Shown here one piece after another: positions 12,417 through 23,445 of a stretch of DNA of 64,000 nt (the stretch's first letter is position 1; every line of letters begins with the position of its first letter). The stretch is from contig JAQQWL010000011.1 of the NCBI GenBank assembly GCA_038363925.1, positions 3,038,001 to 3,102,000 of the forward strand, given 5' to 3'. The notes under the pieces were generated by a model. It made no database searches, was not told the origin of the DNA, and saw only the letters and a program-made list of their open reading frames with translations. Origin of the DNA: Apiospora phragmitis (taxonomy: Eukaryota > Ascomycota > Sordariomycetes > Amphisphaeriales > Apiosporaceae). Both the position numbers and the translations under genes were made by a program.

Positions 12417-13524
12417 CTAATAGGCTTTCTCAGTCTCCTCCTGCTCATCGATGCTGCTAACCTTGTGGAATTCGTGCGATACTGGCTCCTCTGAGAGCCG
12501 GACGTGCGCCTGTCCCTTTGCAACCTTAGTCTCGATGTCTCTCACTCGGTTCGAGAGGTCGGTGATATGGGCGTCGCCACTTTCCGGGCTGAGCTCATCC
12601 AACGCCTTTTCCAAGCTCAGGAGGTAATCGCGGTTCAGACCGCTCGGCCCCTCGCTCCGGTAGATGTGCTCCGCCAGCGTCTGCGGATCCTGGGGGCCGG
12701 TGAATTGGTCGTTGTCCGGCGTCCCGATGTAGACGAGCGTGCGGATGGGCCCGGACCCGTCCGCCGGGTGGAAGGGCGTGTAGTGGATCGTATACCCGTT
12801 GATCTCCCGTATGTCCAGGTAGTCTTTGACCTCGGCCACCCGGGCGGCCTCGATCCGGTACGCTACCCCCCACACCTTGCCCGGGGCGGAGTCGTGCGCG
12901 TCCCCCAGGCTGGCCCAGAACGAGCGCTCGATCAGGGTCACGACGCGCCCCGGGGCTTCTGGTGTGCCGCGGTGGTCTTGACTGTGATGGCGAAGGCCCC
13001 ATTAGTCTCGCTGGGAAAGTGGTGGCATAGCCCCTAGAAGGGACCAATCAAAAAGTCCCCGTTTGTAAGATGGGGGCGTCAGGGGACCTAGGTAGCGGAT
13101 AGAGACATACCTTGCCTATACATATTTATATCCAAGTCAGCAATGTGAGTGAAATGAGGGCATATGTACACGCGCTTACTTGCCAAAACCGCCGGACGTA
13201 TCCATTCACCCAGCCAGGTATTCGCCGATCTAAGTTACATGAGCAGATAATGTGAGCATTGGATTCCTTCTCGGGAGACAACATGGAGTCGCATGCATAC
13301 CGAAATGCGGCGGGGGCTTCCAGATCAGGCTCCTGTAGATTTGGTTAGCTAAAATAAGAGACGCACGTCTATGCCGTGCCCGCAAGACCAAGCCCACCAA
13401 TACAGGGGTAGTGTCAACCCAAAAGGGGGTGGATGGGCGGCGACAACATGCATGGAAGAACTTACCCATAACCGAATAACCAAAACTCGTCCGAAATAGG
13501 AGCTCTATCGCCGTTGAGAGCCAT
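12417..13524 (-). CDS. ChaC-like glutathione-specific gamma-glutamylcyclotransferase, with a 5-nt micro-exon
   Basis: ChaC enzymes cleave glutathione in the cytosol to 5-oxoproline and Cys-Gly. Exons on the minus strand are 13524-13466, 13332-13301, 13229-13180, 13115-13111 and 12981-12417, giving 236 codons. Family motifs in order: FGYGSLIW (residues 17-24, substrate-binding loop), RIPGWVNGYVRRFWQ (33-47), DHRGTPEAPGRVVTL (51-65), WGVAYRI (86-92), and YLDIREINGY, where Glu108 is the expected catalytic acid. The 5-nt exon GCAAG supplies Ala-Ser between FWQ and QDHRGTP; without it the conserved block is out of frame. Its flanks are good splice sites (TATAG before, GTATGT after). The C-terminal 60 residues are a charged tail. 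ATG 13524 is chosen because it gives the FGYG context. Yeast GCG1 is the likely relative. The promoter is shared divergently with the EF-hand gene. Confidence 0.92.
13111..13115 (-). other. Micro-exon of 5 nt inside the ChaC gene
   Basis: The bases read GCAAG on the minus strand. They are flanked by a 64-nt intron upstream (13179-13116, GTAAGC...TATAG) and a 129-nt intron downstream (13110-12982, GTATGT...CACAG). Including it gives F-W-Q-A-S-Q-D-H-R-G-T-P, matching the ChaC block; skipping it breaks the frame. An automatic gene caller would probably miss it. Confidence 0.8.
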
Positions 13525-14897
13525 GGTTTGTCTCTTTTTTACTCAAAAGTGCGTTGCTAGTAAGCTTTCCAGGGGTCCGGGTCAAAAAGGAGTTGACACT
13601 TCCAGTGGTACACCGCCGTCAAAGTCCCTCTCGGCTCCTCGGCTTTGTCAGCGGATTAGTAGCCCAAAGTGGGGGACGCCCCCTTCGCATCCATCGGAGA
13701 GCCCAACGCCATTCCTATGTACTACAGTGAGATAGAGCCTGGAGAAAGTCAGATGCCAAGACCGTACTCTTCTTCGGCAGCGGCTCCGAACGAGGGATAT
13801 GCTCTCGTCAAACGACCTACGGACATGCGTACAACAACATTGAAGTCATTTGTTACTACAAGGACCCAATTTGGGGGTTACTTATTACGCCAAAGAAACT
13901 CTACCGGGCTGCGGTTATGCGTACCTTATGTAGATCTTTTCTAACATTAAGTACATGTAGGTTAACCTTAAGCACTGCATTCCATACAGGGCACGGCTGA
14001 TAGCCATGTTATGTTGTCTGTCAATCAGAGAGATGCCGCGCTTCTCCGCGACGATCAGAGCCTCCAAACGTCAAACTCCATCCTGAAACGGCGTGGCGTC
14101 CCCTGAGCTGCACTCGCTGTCCTACTCGAGCATGTCTGTCTCGGGGGTCAGTCGCCGAGAGACGCGTTGCTTGTCATATTCCAGAGGTCAATTCTTATCT
14201 TGGGTTGTTTGCTTGCGCCGCCGGTTGACACACGTCATTGCCATTTCGTGCGCCCCCCTCCGAGACCCTGAATTCCACTCTGCCTGCTCTGCCTCACTTT
14301 TAGTAACCCTACCTCGCCTCAACACCTGCCCCACGTACATACAAAAGTACGTCACGCCTACTTACAGAAGCAACATGATTGTTTGTCACCTACCTAGGCC
14401 TCGCAAATATACATACGCAAAAGTGATGCTGGGAGAGAAATATCGGAAGGGGAGCTGGGGTATGGCAAGGCTTGATTAATACTTTCGACTGCAAAAACCC
14501 TTTGGTTCGACCAATATAACGTGGAGGATATTGCATGCTCCATCTGGGAGATGCAACTAATAATGCTCCATCTCCAGGCCGATAATCACTAGGAGACGGC
14601 TAAACGGCCACTAACAGGATACCAGCGTGCCTTGGCTGCGGCTGGAATCCCTGGATCTTGGTTCGCTAGGGGGGGCAAAAGTGGACAGGCTTAAGTCGCT
14701 GTATAGGTTGCACATGGCCAACTAAAAGAACTAACTTCCACCCGGATCAGTCAATGACAACCAACACGACCCTGCAATCCGCAACCCGCAACCCAACATT
14801 GCCGTCAGACCCTTTGAAAACTTCGTTGTTCACCTCCAACTCGCAATCCTCTTCGTGCAGTCGGTTATCGCTCTCTATTGCATCAACCTGATCCACG
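13525..14897. other. Divergent promoter region of ChaC and EF-hand genes
   Basis: About 1.4 kb between two gene starts. The frames here, including 14093-14479 (+), show no recognisable motif. The part near 14780-14895 is C- and CT-rich, as expected for a 5' leader of the EF-hand gene. No defined regulator site can be assigned. Confidence 0.4.
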
Positions 14898-16158
14898 ATG
14901 GCCTACAACCCGGACGAGCTGCCTAGGTGAGTTCCCATGCAATCCGTCTGTTACCCCGCCATGAGGCCTTGGTCAGGTTACTTAGGCATGGGCTTTGCGC
15001 GCGCGACGATGGGTAAAAAGAGGGATGGGCATACCAGACGTACTACCTCTTGTCGCGATGCTGTTTGAACCTCATTCTGCTCTCGCACGTCGCACCTGCA
15101 GTACAGCGTGCGCATCAATGAGGACATCGCTAACAACACGTCGTCGAGTATAGATTCGCGGAGCCCGAGAATGTAAGAAAAATACCAACTACCGACCTCC
15201 CTCAAACACGACCTTTCCCGTGCCCACCAACCCCACTCAGCTCTTCGTGATCGCCCTGCAGGACTGACGAGACCACCCTCACAATAGGGTAACGCTCCTA
15301 GACCGGCGCAGTACAGCAGCTCCTCCTCTTCCAAATATAACAGCAAGCCCCCGCCGCCGCTTCCTTCGCAACATGCGGCTCCTTCCTCCTACCAGCACAA
15401 CCCGGACCCGCGCAATCGCCTAAACCCTTCCTCCCACGGCCATAGCAGCTACGGTGGCCATAGTCCTGTGTCGTCCGTCATGTCGCCGCCACCTATGGCT
15501 TCAGGCCCTCGTCCCACAACCCACAACCGCCCTCCCGCCTCGAGCCGACCGCCCCCTTCGCCAGCTCCACCTGAGGGCGCAGACCCGACGCTACTGCCCC
15601 TATTCCGTGCCGTGGACAAAGATGGTAAGCCTTCCCTTTGACTTTGGTACTCGCCATTTGAAATTTTGGTGCTGACGTATGATCTGCTCTGCAGGCACCG
15701 GCCAACTCTCCGAGAGAGAGCTCTCGGCGGCGCTCGTGAACGGTGACTGGACAACATTCGATCTCCACACGGTACGCATGATGATCCGGATGTTCGACAG
15801 CGACCGGTCTGGCACCATCGGCTTCGACGAGTTCTGCGGACTTTGGTCGTTCCTGGCGTCCTGGCGCACGCTCTTCGACCGCTTCGACGCGGACCGCTCG
15901 GGCAACATCAGCCTCGACGAGTTCAGCAACGCACTGGTGGCGTTCCGCTACCGTCTCAGCCCCCGCTTCGTCGAGCTGCTCTTCTCGACGTACGACAAGC
16001 GCAACGAGGGCGTCATGAGCTTCGATCTGTTCGTACAGGCCTGCATCAGCCTCAAGCGCATGACCGACGTGTTCAAGAAGTACGACGAGGATCGCGACGG
16101 TTACATTACGCTCAGCTTCGAGGACTTCCTCATCGAGATCCTGAAGCAGATGAAGTGA
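14898..16158 (+). CDS. Penta-EF-hand calcium-binding protein (Pef1/ALG-2 type)
   Basis: Three exons: 14898-14926, 15302-15624 and 15695-16158, joining to 271 codons. The first intron is long (375 nt); the frame is kept across it (ELPR then PAQYSS). The N-terminal 105 residues are Ser/Pro/Tyr/His-rich and disordered, as in Pef1 and ALG-2. Five EF-hands follow: VDKDGTGQLSERE, FDSDRSGTIGFDE, FDADRSGNISLDE, YDKRNEGVMSFDL and YDEDRDGYITLSF. The first three and the last have good calcium-ligand spacing; the fourth is degenerate (Asn/Glu in place of ligands), as is common in this family, where hand 5 serves in dimerisation. Known relatives act as calcium sensors in membrane repair, ER-Golgi trafficking and fungal polar growth; which of these applies is not shown. 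It converges on the metallo-beta-lactamase-fold gene. Confidence 0.93.
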
Positions 16159-16832
16159 GAAAGGGAAAGCATAGATCTAGTGCATTTGTCTGAGGATATT
16201 GGTCTCAAAAAAGACCTTAAAGGAATGAGGCGAGATATCTCGGTTCCATTTGACCCAGTGGCTTCCTTGTAAGGGATGGGAAGCAAAACCGAGGGGGATT
16301 TTATTGCGTCACTTGCGTTGAAGCGACCGAAGTGTTAGTAGATAACTTGAGGCCTAAAGAAGTCTTTCGGTCCGGAAGAAGCTTTGCTGGAGTTGGCTTC
16401 AGCAATGAGTTATACCCGCGATGCTTTACTAAAAATTAATTGGCACATGTCTCGATCCTTCCAGGTTTTCAAGTCAATCAAGTCGTCTACACAAAACCAT
16501 TCTGTAAACACTATTACTTTAAATCTTGTTTCAAAGTTATTTCGTCCAGAAAAGGCTATATAGATCCGGGCCTCAAAAGGGGTATCCCAAACGCGTATCA
16601 CCCGTAGGTGAAGTATTAAAAAGAAAAAAAAATACCTGAGAGATTATGAAGAAATAAAAAATCCATCTGCGTGTTGTGTTGGCAGCTGTTCTGTCGTCCT
16701 GTTGCCCAACCCTGAAACCCAGAAAAAGACTCCTGTCTCGTAATATACCATCTACTGGATGGTTTCATAACACATGCGACCAAAAGGACAACGCTCTCGA
16801 GAGCCTTGTCAATCGAAGCCATCAAGATTACG
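16159..16832. other. Convergent 3' spacer
   Basis: Two gene ends face each other here. A-rich and T-rich stretches near 16425-16440 and 16615-16665 fit 3' untranslated sequence. No gene is seen. Confidence 0.4.
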
Positions 16833-18617
16833 TCACGCTTCCTCCACGGTGATCTTGGGTAGCGACAGCGTGTCGCAGAGCTTCTGTGGGCCCCAGCTCT
16901 CTTGCACCATCGTAGTAAGGTGAGGAGGTATAGTAAGGCTAGTTGCGTAGTAGTGATCGTGGTCGTCCCGGGTCGTCGAATCCTTTTTCGTTGGTTCGAT
17001 ATGCCTCTCCGCTACTGGCTGGTTGTCGGCTGATCTCGCCTTCTCCCCGAGGGGTTTCAGGTCTGACCCCGAGGTCGCGGCCGACGGCGGCAGGACCATC
17101 GTCGGAGTGGTAGTGGTGGTGGTAGTAGCGGTCGTGGCTGAGCTTTGATCGCTACTCCCCACTACGCCGAGCCTGCACACCCGGCCGTCCCCGCGCACAG
17201 TCACTTCCTCGCCGCTGCTGAGCCGGAAGACGTCCGTCGGGTTCGAGACCGACACGCTCTTCACGCGCTTGAGAAAGCCCGGCTCGCTGTCTTCCATCAC
17301 TTCGCATCCGCAGGGGTCCCCCACCAGCGTGGTCGTGGTACTCTCGCTGCTCGGCGTGGTGGCTGTTCTCGTGTGCCGGCTGCTGCTGCTGCTATCTCCC
17401 GGGCTGACCAAGTCCAGCACCTCGTCCCGCCCGTACTTGCGCGTCTTCAGCAGGCCCGTGGCGAGCCCCCTCACGTCCTTGTCACCGTCGTGCGCGCTCA
17501 GCCAGACGCGCGCGCACAGCCGGCGCGCAATCTCGGCGCCCGCCGGGAGGCCGGCGCAGATGTTGCCGCCCAGCCACCACGGGTTCGAGATGGAGTCCAT
17601 GCAGTGGAGCAGGGCGGTCAGGGGCAGCGCCGCCTCGGAGACGAGGTGCGAAGAGGCGTAGGGCGCCAGGTGGGCGTAGTTGATGCCGTGGGGCGAGAAT
17701 ATGAGCGAGAGGGGGCGCGTCGTGTTGCCGTGCTCCTTGTGCTCGGCGGCGGCGGTTATGGTGCCGGAGGCGGAAGAGAACGGCCGGCATGCAGCTAATG
17801 CGGGCGGAGGAGTGGTACAGTCCGTAGGAGAAGCGGACAGCGCTGTGGCACCGGCTCGCGATAAGTATACTGAACTTGTCGGGGACATCGGTGGCGTAAG
17901 AGGGGCTGGTCTTGCGCCCGGCCTTTTTTGGTCCGCGGACGCAGTCTTCTGCACATTGGGAAATGGAGGTGCGATACTCTGAGTGGACCTTGGTGTCGCA
18001 GGCGGACTGATAAGTGCCGGCGCCAGAGTGTACTGCCCTGGTGGCGCAAAACCGTCCGTGGATGGCGGGCGGTAGGTGAGGGCGATGGCACTATGGAGGC
18101 AGGCCAGATCGCGCTTCTGGGGAATCCAAGCCACGGTGACTTCGCCTGGCAGTCCATCAGGCGTCACAGCGGGTACTGGCACCCGAAGCACCGTCGACTT
18201 CCCCGTCGTGCGCGGATCCTCCCACTTCGGGATGGTCCAAATCTTGTCGCTGTCGAAGTATTTCCAACTCTTGATGACGCGAGCTGAGGCCGGCTCGGCC
18301 AGTATCTGCGTCTTGGTGCCAGTTCCGGGCAGCTGGCGCAGCGTTGCCTCATTACAGTGGTCGCTCTTGTGCTGGCTGATAATGACGAGGTCCGGCTCCG
18401 GGAGCTCGGACAAGGTGCTGACACAGGCCGGGTTTTTGTGCGTAGAGACGGAGATCTTGGAGTGGAAGATCTTGGACGGCCCGGTGATCCACGGATCGAG
18501 AAGGATGATGTAGGGCTTTGGCGCCGCTGCCGTCCCTCTGATGTGCTGAGGGAGGATTGGTTCCAGGGAGAGCAAAAAGGAGGCATCCTCATTGAGATGC
18601 TTGATTGTCAAAGCCAT
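16833..18617 (-). CDS. Metallo-beta-lactamase-fold fungal protein, single exon
   Basis: A single open frame of 594 codons from ATG 18617. The frame extends four codons further upstream, but only to a non-ATG codon, so the Met is the better start. The N-terminal 130 residues carry the fold's signature: hydrophobic strand YIILLDPWITG, then LVIISQHKSDHCNEATL, where H83, D86 and H87 occupy the places of the HxHxDH zinc motif; the first His may be changed. Later blocks are GEVTVAWIPQKRD and LIFSPHGINYAHLAPY. A long low-complexity insert (Ser/Thr/Pro, about residues 195-285) and a Thr-rich stretch split the domain. The block ARVWLSAHDGDKDVRG supplies a further His/Asp pair. Such fungal proteins are annotated as hydrolase-like; substrate unknown. 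It may be inactive if the zinc site is incomplete. Ends with a Thr/Ser-rich tail. Confidence 0.8.
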   Translation of the reverse strand: MALTIKHLNEDASFLLSLEPILPQHIRGTAAAPKPYIILLDPWITGPSKIFHSKISVSTHKNPACVSTLSELPEPDLVIISQHKSDHCNEATLRQLPGTGTKTQILAEPASARVIKSWKYFDSDKIWTIPKWEDPRTTGKSTVLRVPVPAVTPDGLPGEVTVAWIPQKRDLACLHSAIALTYRPPSTDGFAPPGQYTLAPALISPPATPRSTQSIAPPFPNVQKTASADQKRPGARPAPLTPPMSPTSSVYLSRAGATALSASPTDCTTPPPALAACRPFSSASGTITAAAEHKEHGNTTRPLSLIFSPHGINYAHLAPYASSHLVSEAALPLTALLHCMDSISNPWWLGGNICAGLPAGAEIARRLCARVWLSAHDGDKDVRGLATGLLKTRKYGRDEVLDLVSPGDSSSSSRHTRTATTPSSESTTTTLVGDPCGCEVMEDSEPGFLKRVKSVSVSNPTDVFRLSSGEEVTVRGDGRVCRLGVVGSSDQSSATTATTTTTTTPTMVLPPSAATSGSDLKPLGEKARSADNQPVAERHIEPTKKDSTTRDDHDHYYATSLTIPPHLTTMVQESWGPQKLCDTLSLPKITVEEA

Positions 18618-18873
18618 AATGCCTGACAAGAGAAGGGAAGATGACCTTGTGGTCGTCGAGAAGCTCCAGCCTTTCCAGTGGACTGGAAGAGAAGTTCATC
18701 TGTCCCGGAACAACACTTGTCGGCAGATCTAAAGTATATTAAGCAGTTAAAGGGGTTCGGCACGCAGATTGCTGAGGCTAACAAGAGGTGCCGGGTCGAC
18801 CGGTTGCGCAGATCGGGGCGTGTTAGATGCAAGACACGAGTAAGTGAACGACGATATGAGATGACGTGAACGG

Positions 18874-18930
18874 GGAGGAGAGAAGAGAGAGCGAGAGAGA
18901 GCGAGAGAGCGCGAGAGAGCGAGAGAGAGA
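18874..18930. repeat. GA-rich low-complexity tract (GAGAGC/GAGAGA)
   Basis: Imperfect purine repeat with units of GAGAGA and GCGAGA, about 260 bp upstream of the start of the metallo-beta-lactamase-fold gene. On that gene's strand it is a CT tract, a common feature of fungal promoters and 5' leaders. Confidence 0.85.
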
Positions 18931-19247
18931 TGGAACCTTGGCGAGAAAACAAACAATCATGACAACTGGTTCTTGCATTTCATACCAAGAGATGGATTAT
19001 TCATGCTGCATCCATAGCAGGCCGAAGGAAAGACAGCACTGGTGAGGTGGTGCGCATATTGGAGGCTACGGTGCTCACACTACACACCTGTGACGAGACA
19101 AACCAAAAACACAAGCATTGAGATCTTCATCTTGGCCCGCCTCCAGCTAAGGCTTGGCTGACGAGGATGAGTGGGCTGGGCTGGTGCTGGTAGTCTGGCC
19201 CAGAGAAAAGAAATGATGTTTCAACGAGGGAAGGTTGACGCGAGCAC

Positions 19248-19273
19248 GAGAGAGAGAGAGAGAGAGAGAGAGA
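19248..19273. repeat. GA dinucleotide microsatellite
   Basis: About thirteen perfect GA units. Likely length-variable; no link to a gene is visible. Confidence 0.9.
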
Positions 19274-20394
19274 AGCTTTCGACAAGTCTAGTCGGAGTTG
19301 TCGGGAAGTGAACTAACGGCATGACTTGTTAGCCTCGTGCATGTCTGTCTCCTGCAATGCACACCAATTCGTAAGAGCTGTCAGACAAGTAAGCAACTCC
19401 GAAAGGTTATGTCTGCAGAGATAGTCCAAATGTGGTTGTTTTTCTAGGAACCGTTGTTGCACAGGGTCACGAGCCCGATTTCAGACGACACCTGCAAGGT
19501 ACGACAGAGGCCTCGCTCGCTGGCAACTCTTGGCGAGTTTGGCACCTGGTGACGCCGGGTTTTTGTCGTGCCGACGGCATGAGGTTGGAAGACTCGAGAC
19601 GAGTGAATGAGGCTGTGTTGTTGCTTGCTGCTACTAATCCTGCATCTTCAGACGACAGAAGTGCATCAGAAATATCAAATACTGGATAGAGTCTTAGTCA
19701 AGAGCAACTCGTCGCGAGTGGCTGAGACCGGGGATGCAGGTGTTTTTTTTTTTCTGGGCTGATGCAGACCGCCCTGACCACCATCTATTCCAGCCTCTTA
19801 AACGCCACCTGCACACACTTCTTTTGTCTCTGTTCACCTCCCAGCCTTCCATGATGCTTTTTAACTCTTAATAAGTCTTGTTTGTCACCTGTGTACTGTA
19901 AATGTGTCGCCTAGGAGGACGATGCGATTGTTGCTATGCCGTATGAGAGAGCCTACGAAGAAGACTGGGCTTTTGTTTCATATGATCCATCCATGGTGGC
20001 GCACTTACACATAGGGAAGACCCTTTTTGTTTCATCCGCCGCATCATTGTAGGGGACTACGGATACACGTAATTGAGACCAGCAAGACCCGGCAATCCTC
20101 ATCTGAACGGAGCAAGAGGTCGTACGATCAACATCGAAGTGGCAGAAAACGGGAAACCGTTAGATCAGAGTACAAGTGCAACCAAAATGTTTTGATTAAT
20201 CGCCTAATTATACCATGGCATTTAGCACGCACAGATAACAACAGCGCAGCAGTTCAATCTTACACATTGCGCTGCGTATGGGGAGGAGGAGCCTCTATAT
20301 GAACATAGCACCAAATATAGGGGAATATATATGCAATTTATGACTGCGCCAGATCAGCCAGCTTCTCCTGATACATTGACAACGGGCTGGCTTC

Positions 20395-21432
20395 TCATTC
20401 TGGCTCCTGCCCCTTCCACTTTTCTTTGAGGCTCGCAACATCCATGCCGCAGCTTTCCGCCTTCTGCACCACCGCTTTGGCCTTGCCCGCCACCGGCGCA
20501 TCGATCATGGTGCCATCCAGCGTCCACGCGCCCCTGCCTGCAGTGGCAGCCTTCTCGTCCGCGATGACGACACGCACGGCCCACTCCACCTCCCTCTCGC
20601 CGGGCGCGAACAGGCGCTGGACTGCGTCCACCTGCGAGGGGTGTATGCACTGCTTGCCGTTGAACCCCATGGCCTTGCCGCCCTGGCACTCCTCCTCGAG
20701 CCGCCGGATGCCGTCCTCGCCCTGGTACGACGTGCAGACCAGGTCGATGGTGCTGGGCAGGTTCGCCGCCCGCGCCGCCGTCACGATGGCGGACCGCGCG
20801 TAGAGGAACTCGCTCAGCGAGGGCGTGCGCGTGATGGACAGGTCGAGGGCGAAATCCTCGGCCGCGAAGACCAGCCCGCTGAGGTACGGCGACGCGGCGC
20901 AGATCTCGCGCAGGTTCATGACGGCCTGCGCCGACTCGATCAGCGCGATGAGCTTGATGGGGTTTGCTGCTGCCGCCGCATGTCGGTCGGCCGTGAAATG
21001 GCGCAGCGCGTAGTTCACGAGCCTCAGGTCCGAGGCCGAGTTGACCTTGGGGATGACAATGGCGTCCAGGTGGGGCGAGGGCGCCAGCGCGGCCAGGTCG
21101 TCGAGCGCGTAGGGCGTCGATATGGCGTTGATGCGCACGGCCAGCTCCGAGATGGACTTGGGGCGCGACTGCAAGCCCGCGAGATGGTCGCGGAGGGCAG
21201 CACGAGCGTCGGCCTTCTTGGTGGGCGTGACCGAGTCCTCAAGGTCATAAGTCACGTTGTCGGAGGTTAATCCGACGGACTTGGCCAGCATGCGCGGTGA
21301 GGAGGACGGAACTGGTTGATAATCGTTAGTAAGTAACCATGTGATAGGACAATTGCACCACGATTGTGATGCAAGCAGTGACTTGCCATAGAGAAGGGCC
21401 CGGCGGAGGATGGATGTCGACTTAGCCGCCAT
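20395..21432 (-). CDS. CitE/HpcH-type lyase (CLYBL-like)
   Basis: Two exons (21432-21387 and 21311-20395) give 320 codons. The intron is 75 nt, GC-AG, and in frame, so an unspliced reading stays open with 25 extra residues; splicing restores [18 protein letters not shown], the usual start of the family. Family motifs: YDLEDSV (substrate/Mg region), [34 protein letters not shown] (conserved Glu), [10 protein letters not shown] (conserved Glu/Asp that bind magnesium) and [13 protein letters not shown]. It belongs to the TIM-barrel citrate-lyase-beta/malyl-CoA lyase superfamily. Human CLYBL is a mitochondrial malate/citramalyl-CoA-acting enzyme; fungal members are poorly studied, so substrate is open. 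The first residues ([14 protein letters not shown]) could be a weak mitochondrial presequence. It is divergent from the secreted repeat protein gene. Confidence 0.9.
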   Translation of the reverse strand: MAAKSTSILRRALLYGKSLLASQSWCNCPITWLLTNDYQPVPSSSPRMLAKSVGLTSDNVTYDLEDSVTPTKKADARAALRDHLAGLQSRPKSISELAVRINAISTPYALDDLAALAPSPHLDAIVIPKVNSASDLRLVNYALRHFTADRHAAAAANPIKLIALIESAQAVMNLREICAASPYLSGLVFAAEDFALDLSITRTPSLSEFLYARSAIVTAARAANLPSTIDLVCTSYQGEDGIRRLEEECQGGKAMGFNGKQCIHPSQVDAVQRLFAPGEREVEWAVRVVIADEKAATAGRGAWTLDGTMIDAPVAGKAKAVVQKAESCGMDVASLKEKWKGQEPE

Positions 21433-23445
21433 GATCAGAGTATAGGCTTAAATCCAAAAGGCCTGGCTGGAGTTGCTGCTTTGCAACTTGACGTTGTTCA
21501 TGGTCCTGACGTAACCCCACGGTTTGACCAGATTCCATTGTCCAAGGGATGAAGCTTCTCCAAGCTCCGAGGTTCCCCAATTGATCATCCCTTGATGAGG
21601 GGCAGCGGAAGTGCTGGGCTATTTTTGGATGCAGCGGGGTTGTGGCTGTAGCAGCTACAACACAGCACAACACACCCTTACATTATCGCCATGCCTTCGT
21701 TTCCTTTCCCAGAGTGCTCGAACACGATCGAGACCCTTAGCGTTACTTTGGAAAAGATCTCGTCAATTTTCTTGGAAGTCTATTTCCTTCAACAGAACCC
21801 CCCGGTCCGCTTATAGGACGCATTTGGCGGTATTGTATGCTGCGTTGGCTGCATGCACGAGTGCCTGGAGCCCATGTGATGCAACACTCACAAAAGGGTC
21901 GAGCCCAAACTGATGGATTTCCATTCCCTGGGCTCGAAGTCACCTTCCGGAAGTGAACAAATATCCCACGGAGCAAAGAACAGCCTGAGAAAAGAGAGCG
22001 AGTGATCAGTCCCTGTGAACGTCGAATTGCAGCGCCGTATCGCAAGCTTGTCCTTTTCTCCGCCTAAAGACGATAAGGACTGTTGCACGCGTGACGCTCG
22101 TCAACGCCAAGTACAATAAGTCGGACTTATGGGATTGTCTCCTACGATCCACCGGACCGGTTAACTATCTACACCTCCCTGGCACAAAGGAGGCGAGGAA
22201 TGAGCATCTCATCAGTATGCCGCTGTACAGGGTGGTGAGCTTCATGCTGCCCACATCAATCACCGTTAGCTTCGCATGCTCATACGAGATGGCCAGGTGA
22301 AAATAGGCTTCAAACACGCCACCGAGGCATGACAACTGTGCCCCAGTGGTGCTGTGACCATCACAAGTTCAATCTATCTCGCCAATGAGCATTTGGCCGA
22401 TATCAATCACAGCCAGTTGGGCACGGGATGGTCTTTGAGCTTGGCCTGGCAATGGATCCACCTAGGCTTCTCGATCAATCTCCAGAAGCTTCATTATATG
22501 TTATCTGACACATGGCCTTCGTGGTATGAGCCTTGCGAGCTCGCTCTCACTTTGTGAGTCACCAAGAAGGGGCACGACGCATTTCCACTGCAAGCCATGT
22601 TATTACGTATACCCGCCACGTCCAGCCCAGGAATTGGTGACACGAACCCCAAGCGGCATACTCTGGGCAGTTCACAGCTGAAAGTATACGTCTAATGCAC
22701 TTGTTACTATCGTTACTATCCGTGGCAGCATCGTGCGTTTATGACGGCTTTACCCAAAAGCTTGGCTGTCTGCTGATATGAAGTCTAGATGGTAACAAGG
22801 ACTAAAGGAAGAAGCGATGCAACTTCACTATCGAGTTGCCAAAAATAACTTTACTTAGACGGCTTGCTACAGTAGCTCGGTTCTGCAGCCGTCATTGTCC
22901 CTTCGGATCGGTTTGTCTCTGCGAACTTCCTTGGCCAGCCTGGATTTGAAAAGATTCAGCAACCCAAGCAAGTATAAGAGGCACAAGGTAACATCGTTTG
23001 GCTGTGCTTGCTGTTGCGAGGCAACTGATTCTAGCGAACTATGAGTAATGGTCAGGTTTACGACCCTGCTAGTGGTTCATTGTCAGGCTTCGTCCCGGAT
23101 AATGACGCCGGGTATATCACATTTGGCACTGAACCATGCCGCGACTCATCTATTTGCAAATTAAGCTCAAATGAAGTATTGCCTGGAATCTCATGGGCTC
23201 CAGTGCGGCCATGGTTCGTTATCTCTTGTGAAGAGGAGCTCCCCGAAACCAGATGTATAAGTATGTTTGAGCTGAGTCGACACTAGGACGGTGTTATAAT
23301 GGGGTGGTCCCATGGAGAAAACCTCAGTGATAATTGCCCCAAATTATTATCTATTACATAAACACCCCTTTCAATCCCCTACTTCAGCTTAAGATTCATC
23401 TAATAGTCTTCCCAGGGTGAGTCAAGAGTCGCTGTGCGCACCGCC
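21433..23445. other. Divergent spacer, no supported gene
   Basis: Holds the promoter of the CitE-like gene and of the secreted repeat protein gene. Frames at 22091-22300, 22354-22557 and 23041-23286 (+) have no recognised motif. The last 100 bases before 23446 are AT-rich and include a possible leader. Confidence 0.4.

Larger units (their letters stand above)
18618..20394. other. Spacer with GA-rich tracts
   Basis: Holds the promoter of the metallo-beta-lactamase-fold gene and the 3' flank of the CitE-like gene. It contains two purine tracts (18874-18930 and about 19248-19273). No gene is seen; the frame at 19432-19689 (+) has no motif. Confidence 0.45.

Noticed and set aside
18874..19273. 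Possible CRISPR-like or satellite array
   Set aside because: Only simple GA/GC purine repeats without spacers; ordinary eukaryotic microsatellites.
20641..21270. 209-codon open frame on plus strand
   Set aside because: Antisense shadow of the CitE-like gene.
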